Source: Rhizobium sp. L43 (GTDB lineage Bacteria > Pseudomonadota > Alphaproteobacteria > Rhizobiales > Rhizobiaceae). From it: DNA of 64,000 nucleotides. The stretch covers positions 62,001-126,000 of the forward strand of contig NZ_NWSQ01000017.1 of assembly GCF_002531725.1 (NCBI RefSeq). Reading direction: 5' to 3'. The notes under the pieces were generated by a model. The model did no database searches. It saw nothing but the letters and a program-made list of their open reading frames with translations, and was not told the DNA's origin. The translations under genes were made by a program, and so were the position numbers. Numbering within the stretch: position 1 is the stretch's first letter; the number at the start of each line of letters is the position of its first letter. Shown here piece by piece: positions 15,939-25,164 of this stretch.

Positions 15939-17048
15939 CTATTTCGAAACCGCCCCGGCCAATTGTCGTTTCGTGCCGCGTTGGAGGCTGAGGTTTTCAA
16001 GCCAGGTGACTTGTTTTCGCAATTTCAGCGCCGGCTTTTCGATGAAGCTCCACGAGAAGGCAGCAAAGCAAGTGGCAACGATGCTGCAGACAATGCCATT
16101 CAACAGCCAGTTATGCGCCCACGGCCCGAGCGCCACGAACGCCTGTTGGATGGGATAGCCATAGAGGAAGACGCCGTAGGAGTAGTCGGCCCCCCTGAGA
16201 ACGCTAAGCTTGCGGGGTGAGGTCAGACCGAGGAAGACCGTGGCATATCCCATGGCCGGAATGGCAATGAAGTCCCCGAAGGAGGTGAACCAGTAGGCCC
16301 ACAGGATCACGGCCACCGACGCGAGGAAAAGTCTTACATCCCACAGCACCTTGTCTTTGTAGAGATAAAAGGTCACGCCCACGAGAAACGCACAAATAAG
16401 CAGATTGCCCGACGCGGTGGTGGGCATCGTCGCCCAATCACTTTCATGTTTCCAATACCTTGCGATACCGAAAGCGATGATCAAAGCCGGCGTTGCGATA
16501 AGGGCGATCACCCGCCGCCTGACCACGCCGAGCAGAAAGAGCACGGCGATCACGGCATAGCACTCAAGCTCGAAGGGCACCGTCCAGAGCTGCCCGTTGA
16601 CCATCGCGGCATCAGGATTATCCAGGAATACCCCGGGAAGATTGAAGTGAATGTGCCCGGTGACGTTCAGCAGGTAGGTAAAGAACTGAGGATCGGTGAA
16701 GTAGTCACGCAGGTCATACTCCGTATAGATCGCTCCGAGTATAAAGGCTGCCAGCAATACCTCCACCGCAAGCGCGGGGTAGATCCGGATAAATCGGTTC
16801 CCGAGAAAGGAGATCAATGTCTTCGATCGTTCAAGACTGCCAGCCACCAGGAAGCCGCTCAGGACAAAGAACATGGGCAGCACTGACTTGATGACAGGAC
16901 GGAAGGATGACTCCCAGAGAAAAAGGTCATCGCCGTAGGTGACGCGGGCCGTATGGATCCAAAGCACTGAAAAGGCTAACAGTAATCGCATGTAGTCGAA
17001 TCCTGTCGGTCGCCCGTTTGCTAGATCAAGCTTTTCGCCGAGAAACAT
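15939..17048 (-). CDS. Acyltransferase family 3 membrane protein
   Basis: 369 residues, about ten membrane helices. The N-terminal signature is FDYMRLLLAFSVLWIHTARV (about 18-37), with the His of the first helix that is conserved in family 3 acyltransferases. MFFVLSGFLVAGSL (about 67-80) is the second hallmark. These enzymes O-acetylate or otherwise acylate sugars of exported polysaccharides, as ExoZ and OafA do. The start at MFLGEK was chosen because AAAGGGG lies six bases upstream and it puts the family's first helix near the N-terminus; the frame extends 76 codons further without family resemblance. It is the rightmost gene plausibly tied to the first polysaccharide locus and is divergent from gcd. 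Confidence 0.82.
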   Translation of the reverse strand: MFLGEKLDLANGRPTGFDYMRLLLAFSVLWIHTARVTYGDDLFLWESSFRPVIKSVLPMFFVLSGFLVAGSLERSKTLISFLGNRFIRIYPALAVEVLLAAFILGAIYTEYDLRDYFTDPQFFTYLLNVTGHIHFNLPGVFLDNPDAAMVNGQLWTVPFELECYAVIAVLFLLGVVRRRVIALIATPALIIAFGIARYWKHESDWATMPTTASGNLLICAFLVGVTFYLYKDKVLWDVRLFLASVAVILWAYWFTSFGDFIAIPAMGYATVFLGLTSPRKLSVLRGADYSYGVFLYGYPIQQAFVALGPWAHNWLLNGIVCSIVATCFAAFSWSFIEKPALKLRKQVTWLENLSLQRGTKRQLAGAVSK

Positions 17049-17303
17049 CTGTGCCCCTTTCAGAAGTATTGACGCAGTTTGGAATGGCGCTCTGTTGTCA
17101 CAGAGCGGCTGCGACACCATTGCCGGATCGGCACCGCGTGTCAGTGACCACAGGTACATCAGGAAGAAATTGAACGAGAGAGCACGCCTCTCCCGAAGAC
17201 GAGATAGCTGACCGTCAAGCCAATGGCCCTGTGCTTCCCGAGGCGCCATGCGACGGTCGGAATGGGATCCAGGCAATCGGGCAGCGGATTGGATGAGGAA
17301 ACT

Positions 17304-19622
17304 ATGAAATTTCTGGCCACCCTGTTCTATATTGTTCTCGCGCTTATCGGATCAGGGCTGATCGGCGGCGGCGCCTGGCTGCTCAGCCTCGGCGGCTCGC
17401 CCTACTACGCGATCGTCGGGCTTGCCTATCTGGTGGCCGCACTCCTGCTGTGGCGCCGGAAGACGTCTGGCAGCCTCATCGTCCTGGCTGTTGTCGTCCT
17501 CACCCTTCCCTGGGCGCTATGGGAGTCGGGTCTCAATTTTTGGGCACTTTTTGCACGTTTGATGTCCCCCGTCGCGCTGGCGGGCTTTGCACTTCTGTTC
17601 GCGCCGTCGCTTTCACCAACCGCCGACCGGAAGCTCTTCTATGGCGGCGCCTTGGTGAGTGCACTCGTCTTTGCCGCGGGTTTCGGTCTCAGCTTCGTAC
17701 CGCATGGGATCATCCATCCCTCCGCCGACATCCCCGCCTACAAGATCGCCAAGGGCGACAACGCACCCTCCGACTGGACATCATATGGGCGCAGCACGGC
17801 AGGCGATCGCTATTCCCCATTCGACCAGATCGACCGGGGCAATGTTGCCAAGCTCGATCTCGCCTGGACATATCGCACCGGGAAAAGTGACGGCGCCGAC
17901 CAGAACACGCCTCTGCAGATCGGCGATACGGTCTACACCTGCACACCGACAGATGTGATCGCAGCACTTGATGCGGATACCGGCAAACCCCGCTGGACTT
18001 TCGACCCCAAGGCATCAGCGCCCTATTGGCAGCGTTGCCGCGGCCTCGGTTATTACAAGCTGCCGCAGGAGGCCCAATCCGCCGATGGCCTTTGCAACGA
18101 ACGCCTGGTGCAGACAACGATCGATGCCCGGCTCCTGGAGATCGACAGCAAGACCGGCGCGCCCTGCAAGGGCTTCGGCGACGATGGCACCGTGCTGCTT
18201 TCCCAGGGTATGGGTGAAGTCAAATCAGGCTATTATTTCCAGACGTCGGCGCCGCTGATCGCCCGCAATCTGATCGTCGTCGGAGGCTGGGTCATGGACA
18301 ATCAGGAGGTTGGCGAACCCTCGGGCGTCATCCGCGCGTTCAATGTCGTCACCGGCGCGCTCGAATGGGCATGGGACCTCGGCAATCCCGAGATCACCAA
18401 ACTTCCGCCAGAGGGCCAGACCTATACGCGGGCCACGCCCAATATGTGGACGACGGCCGCATTCGACGACAGGCTTGGCCTGATCTATGCACCGCTCGGC
18501 AATACCACCCCAGATTATTACGGCGTCAATCGCCCTGCTTTCGCCGACCAATACAATGCCACATTGGTAGCGCTCGATGTCACGACGGGACGGGAGAAAT
18601 GGAAGTTCCAGACCGTGCATCACGACATCTGGGACTATGACCTCCCGGCTCAACCGGTGCTGGTCGACCTGACTGATGCCAATGGCGCCACCGTGCCTGC
18701 TCTGCTGCAGACCACCAAACGCGGGCAGCTTTTCCTGCTCAACCGTCAGACCGGCGCACCGCTTGCCGAGGTTCAGGAAAAGCCGGTGCCGCAGCACGGC
18801 GGCGCGCCGGAGGAGAAGCTGTCTCCGACACAGCCCTATTCCGTCGGCATGCCGACAGTCGGTGCGGAGCGCGTGACGGAACAGACGGCCTGGGGCCTGA
18901 CGATGTTCGATCAGCTGGCCTGCCGCATCGCCTTTCGGAAGATGCGCTACGACGGCGATTTCACCCCGATCGGCACGCAATATGCAATCCAGCAGCCGGG
19001 AAATCTGGGTGGCCTCAACTGGGGCAGCGTATCGGTCGATTTGCCCAACAACCGCGTCTTCATGAATGATATTCGCGTGCCCAGCCTCTTCGCGCTCATT
19101 CCGCGCCAGGACTACGTCGATTTTGCCCTCACGACGACGGCACACGGCCCCTCCGCCCCGCAGCGTGGTACGCCTTACGGCATGGCGACTGAGATGTGGA
19201 CCTCGAGACTGCGCGTACCCTGCACGCAACCGCCCTTCGGCACGATTACTGCCGTGGATCTGACCACCCGTAAGATCGCCTGGCAGGTCCCGGCCGGGAC
19301 CGCCGAGGAGCTCGGGCCGTTCAAGATCAAAACCAAACTGCCGATGCCGATGGGCCTGCCGAGTTACGCCGGCACGTCGGCGACCGCCGGCGGCGTCGTC
19401 TTCTTCGCCGGCTTCCAGGACTATTATATCCGCGCCTATGATGCCGAGAACGGTACCGAGCTCTGGAAATATCCCCTGCCGGTCGGCGCGAGCGCGACGC
19501 CCATGACCTATGTCTCGCCGAAAACAGGCAAGCAATATGTCCTGATATCGGTTGGCGGCGCACCATATTCGCCCGACGCCGGCGACTACGTCTTTGCCTT
19601 CTCTCTGAAAAACGGGGATTAG
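17304..19622 (+). CDS. gcd: Membrane-bound PQQ-dependent glucose dehydrogenase
   Basis: 772 residues, close to the usual size of about 800. Five membrane helices in the first 140 residues are followed by a periplasmic quinoprotein beta-propeller. Recognisable elements are SDWTSYGRSTAGDRYSPFDQI at the domain start (about 158), WTFDPKA, TRATPNMWTTAAFDD, VHHDIWDYDLPAQPVL and the late GTPYGMATEMWTSRLRVPC. It oxidises glucose to gluconolactone at the outer face of the inner membrane and passes electrons to ubiquinone. It needs PQQ; no pqq genes are in the window. The ATG with GAGGAAA upstream was chosen over a start 27 codons earlier that adds a non-hydrophobic tail. In soil bacteria this activity is tied to phosphate solubilisation. 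Confidence 0.93.
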   Translation: MKFLATLFYIVLALIGSGLIGGGAWLLSLGGSPYYAIVGLAYLVAALLLWRRKTSGSLIVLAVVVLTLPWALWESGLNFWALFARLMSPVALAGFALLFAPSLSPTADRKLFYGGALVSALVFAAGFGLSFVPHGIIHPSADIPAYKIAKGDNAPSDWTSYGRSTAGDRYSPFDQIDRGNVAKLDLAWTYRTGKSDGADQNTPLQIGDTVYTCTPTDVIAALDADTGKPRWTFDPKASAPYWQRCRGLGYYKLPQEAQSADGLCNERLVQTTIDARLLEIDSKTGAPCKGFGDDGTVLLSQGMGEVKSGYYFQTSAPLIARNLIVVGGWVMDNQEVGEPSGVIRAFNVVTGALEWAWDLGNPEITKLPPEGQTYTRATPNMWTTAAFDDRLGLIYAPLGNTTPDYYGVNRPAFADQYNATLVALDVTTGREKWKFQTVHHDIWDYDLPAQPVLVDLTDANGATVPALLQTTKRGQLFLLNRQTGAPLAEVQEKPVPQHGGAPEEKLSPTQPYSVGMPTVGAERVTEQTAWGLTMFDQLACRIAFRKMRYDGDFTPIGTQYAIQQPGNLGGLNWGSVSVDLPNNRVFMNDIRVPSLFALIPRQDYVDFALTTTAHGPSAPQRGTPYGMATEMWTSRLRVPCTQPPFGTITAVDLTTRKIAWQVPAGTAEELGPFKIKTKLPMPMGLPSYAGTSATAGGVVFFAGFQDYYIRAYDAENGTELWKYPLPVGASATPMTYVSPKTGKQYVLISVGGAPYSPDAGDYVFAFSLKNGD

Positions 19623-19722
19623 CCTGGCCACCGGTCCGCTCCTCGGCCAAGACCATCGGATTTGGCGACGCTGCCGGTCACACTGTGCTATTTTGGTCCG
19701 ACGAGTAACTGAGGTTACGGGC

Positions 19723-21519
19723 GTGACGCGAAAACTGGCGGCGATCCTGGTCGCGGATGTGGTCGGCTACAGCCGCCTCGCCGGTGCGGACGAGGATCGC
19801 ATCCTGGCGCGGCTGAGAACATTGCGCAGCGACCTGGTCGATCCGACCATCGCCGTGCACAACGGCCGCGTCGTCAAGCGCACCGGAGACGGAAGCCTCA
19901 TCGAGTTCCGCAGCGTCGTCGATGCCGTGCGCTGCGCGATCGAGGTGCAAACCGCCATGGTCGAGCGCAATATCGGCGTGTCTCCCGAGCATCGAATCGA
20001 GTTCCGGGTCGGGATCCATCTGGGTGATGTGGTCGAGGAGAATGACGGCGATCTGATGGGCGACGGCGTCAATATCGCCGCGCGGTTGGAGGCCGTCGCC
20101 AAGCCCGGCGCCATTTGTCTCTCCGAAGATGCCTACCGCCAGGTGAGAGCACGGCTTGATCTCGCCGTGACCGATCTCGGCCCAATCCAGCTCAAGAATA
20201 TTGCTGAGCCGATGCAGGCCTATTTGCTTCAGGTCGGAACCGCCCCGCAGCCGGCCCCGGCACGGCAGCCGGGAGAGCCGCCCGCGGCGAAACCACCTCC
20301 GGCAGCGGCCGTTCCTGACAAGCCCTCGATCGCCGTCCTGGCGTTCAACAATATGAGCGGCGACGCCGAGCAGGAATATTTCTCCGACGGCATCAGCGAG
20401 GACATCATCACCGACCTCTCGAAGCTCTCCGAATTGCACGTGATCGCCCGCAACTCGTCCTTCGTCTACAAGAATGTGACAGCCTCCGTGCCTGAGATGG
20501 CCAAGGCGCTCGGCGTCCGCTATGTGCTGGAAGGCAGCGTGCGCAAGGCCGGCAACCGCGTGCGTGTCACCGCCCAACTGATCGACGCCAGCAATGGCGG
20601 ACATATCTGGGCCAGCCGTTTCGATCGCGAGCTCACCGATATTTTTGCGGTTCAGGACGAACTGACCCAGGAGATCGTAACAGCCCTCAAGCTGAACCTC
20701 GCGCATGGCGACCAGGACCGCTTGGCAAAGGGGCGCCCAGTCGATGTCGGCGCTTACGAGTTGTTATTGCGTGGCCGTGAGCAGGCGTCGGCCCATACCC
20801 GAACCGGCAATAGAGCCGCCCGCAGCCTGGCGGCAGACGCTATCGCCATCGATCCGGACTATGCGGCAGCCCAGGCACTCATTTCCTTCACCCATGTGCT
20901 CGACTACGTCAACGCCTGGAGCACCGACCCGGAGGCCTCGCTGCAGATCGGGCTCAACCTCGCGCAGCAGACGGTGGAAATGGCCGAAGAACAGCCCAAT
21001 AGCCACTTCGCACTGGGCATGGCTTGCATGTGGAACCGCGAACTGGATCGGGCGCGGGCGGAAGTGCTGCGGGGCCTCGCGCTGTCGCCCAACTCCGCCG
21101 CGCTCCTGATGCTGATGGCCCATATCCAGATATTCTCCGGCGATCCCGAAGGCGCCTTGGAAACACTCGATGCATCAATTCGGCTTGACCCGCACCATCC
21201 GGAAATTCTTTTCCAATTTCTCGCCGATGCGCGCTTTTCTCTCGGTGAATATGAGCAAGCGATCGTCGCGATCGAGCAGCGGCTCCAACAAAACGCCCAA
21301 TCGGAAACCGCCTATGCCCTGCTTGCATCATGCTACGGTCACCTCGGCCGGTCGGAGGAGGGCCGACGGGCATGGGAGAAGGCGCTCCAGATCAACCCCG
21401 ATTTCTCCGTCGAGCGCCGCCGCCGCATCCTTCCGTTCCGCAACCCCGAGGATTTTGACCGGCGCGTTGAGGGACTCCGCAAGACGGGCCTGGTGGTCCC
21501 GGATCTCGGCCAATGCTGA
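19723..21519 (+). CDS. Class III adenylate/guanylate cyclase with TolB-like and TPR domains
   Basis: About 598 residues from a GTG preceded by GAGG; a TTG 30 bases upstream is possible. Domains in order: a class III cyclase domain (1-175), with the metal Asp residues in LVADVVGYSRL and the later HLGDVV, and the catalytic Asn/Arg of GVNIAARLE. A Pro/Ala linker (about 180-205) follows. Next is a TolB-amino-like domain (IAVLAFNNMSGDAEQEYFSDG, about 208-335), then four to five TPR repeats to the C-terminus. No membrane helix is evident. Catalytic positions look complete, so it may make cAMP. This architecture is multiplied in rhizobia. It lies just upstream of a paralogue in the same direction. 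Confidence 0.85.
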   Translation: MTRKLAAILVADVVGYSRLAGADEDRILARLRTLRSDLVDPTIAVHNGRVVKRTGDGSLIEFRSVVDAVRCAIEVQTAMVERNIGVSPEHRIEFRVGIHLGDVVEENDGDLMGDGVNIAARLEAVAKPGAICLSEDAYRQVRARLDLAVTDLGPIQLKNIAEPMQAYLLQVGTAPQPAPARQPGEPPAAKPPPAAAVPDKPSIAVLAFNNMSGDAEQEYFSDGISEDIITDLSKLSELHVIARNSSFVYKNVTASVPEMAKALGVRYVLEGSVRKAGNRVRVTAQLIDASNGGHIWASRFDRELTDIFAVQDELTQEIVTALKLNLAHGDQDRLAKGRPVDVGAYELLLRGREQASAHTRTGNRAARSLAADAIAIDPDYAAAQALISFTHVLDYVNAWSTDPEASLQIGLNLAQQTVEMAEEQPNSHFALGMACMWNRELDRARAEVLRGLALSPNSAALLMLMAHIQIFSGDPEGALETLDASIRLDPHHPEILFQFLADARFSLGEYEQAIVAIEQRLQQNAQSETAYALLASCYGHLGRSEEGRRAWEKALQINPDFSVERRRRILPFRNPEDFDRRVEGLRKTGLVVPDLGQC

Positions 21520-21637
21520 GGAAAACTGCGGCTCGGCCCATTTCCAACATGATGCCACTTCGGGCAACTGTAATGGCAACGGCACGGCACCTGCTGTAAG
21601 ATAACGGTCAGGGATCGGACACCCGGAAAGAGCTGGC

Positions 21638-23809
21638 ATGGAGCGCCGTCTTGCAGCAGTGCTGATTGCGGATGTCGTCGGTTACAGCCGTCTGAGCGAG
21701 ATCGACGAAGAGGGAACGCGTATCCGCTTCCACACCGACCTCCACGAACTCTTCGAACCGAAGATCGCCACCCATCACGGCCGGCTGATCAAGACCATGG
21801 GCGACGGAATTCTGGTCGAGTTCCACAGTGTGGTGGATGCCTTGCGCTGCGCCGTCAAAATCCAGCAACAGAAGGCGGAACGCAATGCGGCCCTGCGGCC
21901 CGAGCAGCGGATGCTGTTCCGCATCGGCGTCAATCTCGGCGATGTCATCGTCGAAGGAGAAGACATTCACGGAGACGGCGTCAACATAGCCGCACGCCTG
22001 GAGAGCCTTGCCCAGCCCGGCGGCATTTGCATATCCGGCACCGCCTTCGATCATACGGTACACAAGGCTGATGTCGGCTTCTCCTCTCTCGGTGAGCAGC
22101 AACTGAAGAACATAGCCGATCCGGTTCGCGTCTATCGTGTTCTTTTAGACCCCGCTGAGGCAGGCAAGGTCGTCGTCTCCCATCGGCCCCGTCGCAGGGC
22201 GATCATCCTGGCGACGCTTGCAGCGCTGCTGATCGCGACCGCTGCGATTGTCTTCGCATGGCAGTGGCCGTTCGTGCTGCAACGTCCATCCGTCGCGGTG
22301 CTTCCTTTCACCAATCTGAGCAACGACCCGAGCCAGGATTATTTCACCGATGGCATGACCGACAGCCTCATTGCCGATCTGACCATGCTTTCGGACATTG
22401 ACGTCATCGGCCATAACTCGGTGTTTGCCTATAAAGGCAAGCCTCTGGTTTTGGCCGACATCGGACGCGATCTCGGCGTCCGTTTTATCGTCGAGGGCAG
22501 CGTGCAACGGATAGGCGACCAAATCCGCGTTAATGCGCAACTGACCGATGCCGCCACAGGCGACCACCTGTGGGCCAACCGGTTTAACCGCGGCGCGGCG
22601 GATGTGATGGCCGTGCAGAACGAATTGAGCCGGCAGATCGCCGCAGCGCTCGGCCTGAAACTCACTCGATCCGAGGCGGAGCGGATTACCCGTCCGCCGA
22701 CTGCAAATCTGGAAGCATACGACTACTACCTTCGGGCCGAGCAGGCGACGCGAACGGGCCGCCGTTCGCGGCTGCTGGAGGCACTGGCGCTGTTTGACAA
22801 AGCGGAAGCGCTCGACCCCGGTTTTGCAGAGGCCTTCGCGGCCGACGCGCACGCGACCGCCTATGTCTGGCGAAGCGCATATGACGACGTTCTCCAGAGC
22901 GCGCTGGCACGAAAAAGGGCCTACGAGAAGGCAAGCCGCGCGCTGGCGCTCGACCCGGTTCTTTCATCGCCATACGCCGTTCTTGCCGTCATGCAGGTGG
23001 TGGACCGCCGCTACGAGCAGGCGGTCACCTCGGCGCAGCAGGCAGTGTCGCTCGGGTCTACCGATGCCGAGGCGCATATGGCCCTGGCCTATGTTCAATT
23101 GTACTCAGGTAATCATGCCGAAGCCGCCGCGGCCGTCGAGACGGCGCTCAGGCACGATCCGAACCTCTCCGCCATCAACCGATACACAGCCGGCCTGGTC
23201 TTCTATTTGCAGCGCGACTACACGAAGGCCATCGACAATTTCCAACGTGCGCGAGACGGTTCGCCGGGAAATGGCGATTTCGTCACCCCACTCGCTATGG
23301 CCTATGTCCGCGCCGGTCGCCTCGACGACGCCCGTGCGACCGTCGCCGAGGGACTTCGCTTTCTGGCTGGGCGCGATTCCCTGGCGGGCTGGCGCATCAG
23401 CAACGCCCACTTCCGCAACGAGCAGGATTTGACCTCTATCATCGATGCTCTGCGCAAGGCCGGTCTGCCGGAATGGCCGTTCGGTTTCAAGGGCTACGAG
23501 CAGGACCGGCTGCAAGGCGACGAAATCGCAAGCGCTGTCATGGGTAATCTTCTGCGGGGCAAAACCGAGCCCTTAGGAAGCCCTGCACTCATGCAAATCG
23601 AACGCAACGGCAAGGCGGCATTCCGCTCGGCGACGCAGATGATCACCGGGACGGTTTTCGTCAATGACGACATGCTCTGCGAGCAGAGCGAGAATGCATT
23701 TGGACGAGCCGATTGCGGCCCGGTCTACAGACGTGCAAACGCGCCCGATGAAACCAGCTATGCCTATGTGAACTCCACCAAAGTCTTCTATTTCTCGCCC
23801 GTCAAATAG
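21638..23809 (+). CDS. Class III cyclase with transmembrane helix, TolB-like and TPR domains
   Basis: 723 residues, paralogous to the preceding gene. The cyclase domain (about 1-170) has IADVVGYSRL, GDGILVEF and GDGVNIAARLE intact. Unlike its neighbour it has one membrane helix (about 187-207, LATLAALLIATAAIVFAWQW). This puts the following TolB-like domain (FTNLSNDPSQDYFTDGM onward) and TPR repeats on the other side, presumably periplasmic. A C-terminal extension of about 100 residues (from MGNLLRGKTEP) has three Cys or so and no TPR character. The membrane anchor and tail suggest a sensor that couples an external signal to cyclic-nucleotide production. Confidence 0.85.
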   Translation: MERRLAAVLIADVVGYSRLSEIDEEGTRIRFHTDLHELFEPKIATHHGRLIKTMGDGILVEFHSVVDALRCAVKIQQQKAERNAALRPEQRMLFRIGVNLGDVIVEGEDIHGDGVNIAARLESLAQPGGICISGTAFDHTVHKADVGFSSLGEQQLKNIADPVRVYRVLLDPAEAGKVVVSHRPRRRAIILATLAALLIATAAIVFAWQWPFVLQRPSVAVLPFTNLSNDPSQDYFTDGMTDSLIADLTMLSDIDVIGHNSVFAYKGKPLVLADIGRDLGVRFIVEGSVQRIGDQIRVNAQLTDAATGDHLWANRFNRGAADVMAVQNELSRQIAAALGLKLTRSEAERITRPPTANLEAYDYYLRAEQATRTGRRSRLLEALALFDKAEALDPGFAEAFAADAHATAYVWRSAYDDVLQSALARKRAYEKASRALALDPVLSSPYAVLAVMQVVDRRYEQAVTSAQQAVSLGSTDAEAHMALAYVQLYSGNHAEAAAAVETALRHDPNLSAINRYTAGLVFYLQRDYTKAIDNFQRARDGSPGNGDFVTPLAMAYVRAGRLDDARATVAEGLRFLAGRDSLAGWRISNAHFRNEQDLTSIIDALRKAGLPEWPFGFKGYEQDRLQGDEIASAVMGNLLRGKTEPLGSPALMQIERNGKAAFRSATQMITGTVFVNDDMLCEQSENAFGRADCGPVYRRANAPDETSYAYVNSTKVFYFSPVK

Positions 23810-23825
23810 CCGCGTTCCACCTGCG

Positions 23826-23915
23826 TTAGAGCAATTCCAGGAAAAGTGCGAAGCGGTTTTCCCAGGCGAAGCGCGAAGCGCTTTTGCCGGGAATTGCGTG
23901 AAAACAAAGCTCTAG
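23826..23915. repeat. RIME-like intergenic mosaic repeat
   Basis: The stretch begins TTAGAGCAATTCCAGGAAAA, contains GAAGCGGTTTTCC and ends GGAATTGCGTGAAAACAAAG then CTCTAG. It has the inverted layout and wording of the palindromic intergenic elements common in Rhizobiaceae (RIME type). It overlaps the stop codon of the YHS gene on the minus strand. Confidence 0.65.
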
Positions 23916-24418
23916 TGATATTGATCCCGCTCGAGATCGGCTACGACCTTCGGCCAGTTGCTGTCGGCTTTCGGCGCTGCTTCGGCCACATGAGCGGCAA
24001 ACTCCTCTGCCGATCCCTTGTCGTAGACCAGGTAGAGTTTGCCATCGATGATCTTGAATGCTTCCGGATCGACATTGATCGTGACCGACCCGAGCGCCAC
24101 CTCGCCCGCACAGTACCCACCATACTGGGGCGCATATTTGATCGGCTCGCTGATGAACATTTCGCGGTGTTTGGCATTGGCAAACAGCCACGGCGTCCCC
24201 AGCCATTCGTGAGAGAACTCCTTAGAGCCTTTCACCGCTTTGCCTTCGGTGAAATAGGCGACGGGGTCGTATCCCATGATTGCAACGCCGCCGAAGTACC
24301 CGGTATTGACGGAGTCGTCGGCGAAAGCGCGCGATCCGCCGATAGCGGATAAAGTCAGAAGGAACACCGCCATAGAGCGACCAATTCCTCGCCCACCGTT
24401 TCTGGTTCCTGAATACAT
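23912..24418 (-). CDS. Exported YHS-domain protein
   Basis: 168 residues. A Gly/Arg-rich N-terminus leads into a hydrophobic stretch (SMAVFLLTLSAIGGSRAFA, about 15-33), which looks like a Sec or Tat signal peptide with cleavage after AFA. The mature part is a YHS domain: AIMGYDPVAYFTEGKAVKGS (about 46-65), FANAKHREMFISEPIKYAPQ and YGGYCAGEVALG, ending WPKVVADLERDQYH. The Cys in YGGYCA is typical. YHS domains are thought to bind metal, but the exact role of this periplasmic group is not settled. The ATG has AGGAGG just upstream. An ankyrin-repeat gene precedes it on the same strand with 13 bp between, so the two are likely co-transcribed. Confidence 0.8.
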   Translation of the reverse strand: MYSGTRNGGRGIGRSMAVFLLTLSAIGGSRAFADDSVNTGYFGGVAIMGYDPVAYFTEGKAVKGSKEFSHEWLGTPWLFANAKHREMFISEPIKYAPQYGGYCAGEVALGSVTINVDPEAFKIIDGKLYLVYDKGSAEEFAAHVAEAAPKADSNWPKVVADLERDQYH

Positions 24419-24431
24419 CTGCGCCTCCTGT

Positions 24432-25025
24432 TCAATCGTGGATTTCGATGCACTTGGCGTAACCTTCCTCGCCGAGCCGGCTGGCCGGAGGGCACGACGC
24501 GCCATGCCGCTTGAACAGCCGCACGATGTCCATGTTGCCCTTCCAGACCGCACGCGTGATCGGCGTATAGCCGTGAACCTCCGCATGACCGACGTCAGCC
24601 CCCTCGGCGAGAAGAAACGCGGCGAGAGCGACGTGGTTTTCCTCGCCGGCCACCATCAGCGGCGTCACACCCGCCTTATTGGCCGCGTCGTCGAGCGTCG
24701 CGCCATGGTGGAGCAGCAGCTTGCTGATCTCCAAGCTGCCGGAAAAAGCCGCGGCATGAAGCGGCGTAAAGCCGCCCGAATTGCGAGCCATGACGTCGGC
24801 ACCTTTGCCGATCAGCAATTCGACGATGGCCAATTGGTTTCCGAGCGCGGCGTTGATGAGAGGCGTTGCCTGGTCGCGTGTCCGGCTGTCGACATCGGCA
24901 CCCCCAGCCAGCGCCTCTTCGACGGCGGCGGAGTTTCCGGTTGCAATGGCATCGAACAAGGGACTCCCCGCAGCGGCTATCGTCGCTGTGAAAATCAACG
25001 CCACCGATACAAGCAGCCCGCGCAT
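24432..25025 (-). CDS. Exported ankyrin-repeat protein
   Basis: 197 residues. A signal peptide (about 1-19, LLVSVALIFTATIAAAG) is followed by about five ankyrin repeats from residue 21 to 180: SPLFDAIATGNSAAVEEALAGGADV, ATPLINAALGNQLAIVELLIGKGADV, FTPLHAAAFSGSLEISKLLLHHGATL, VTPLMVAGEENHVALAAFLLAEGADV, and a last YTPITRAVWKGNMDIVRLFKRHGA. The C-terminus has two Cys. It is presumably a periplasmic binding scaffold. It lies upstream of the YHS gene on the same strand, suggesting a partner, but no function can be given. Confidence 0.78.
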   Translation of the reverse strand: MRGLLVSVALIFTATIAAAGSPLFDAIATGNSAAVEEALAGGADVDSRTRDQATPLINAALGNQLAIVELLIGKGADVMARNSGGFTPLHAAAFSGSLEISKLLLHHGATLDDAANKAGVTPLMVAGEENHVALAAFLLAEGADVGHAEVHGYTPITRAVWKGNMDIVRLFKRHGASCPPASRLGEEGYAKCIEIHD

Positions 25026-25164
25026 GGCTCATGTCCCCCCGAAGAAGGTAGCCCAAGAAAATAGCACAAGCCGGGCGTTTTGGGTAGGCGCCAAGGACCG
25101 TAAGAGCTTGGCCTCCTTTGCATCAAATTGCTGGCAACACTTCAGCCGGACAGGATGCAAACTC

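Noticed and set aside
18225..19631. 468-codon minus-strand frame opposite gcd
   Set aside because: It is a shadow of the quinoprotein gene, with no recognisable product.
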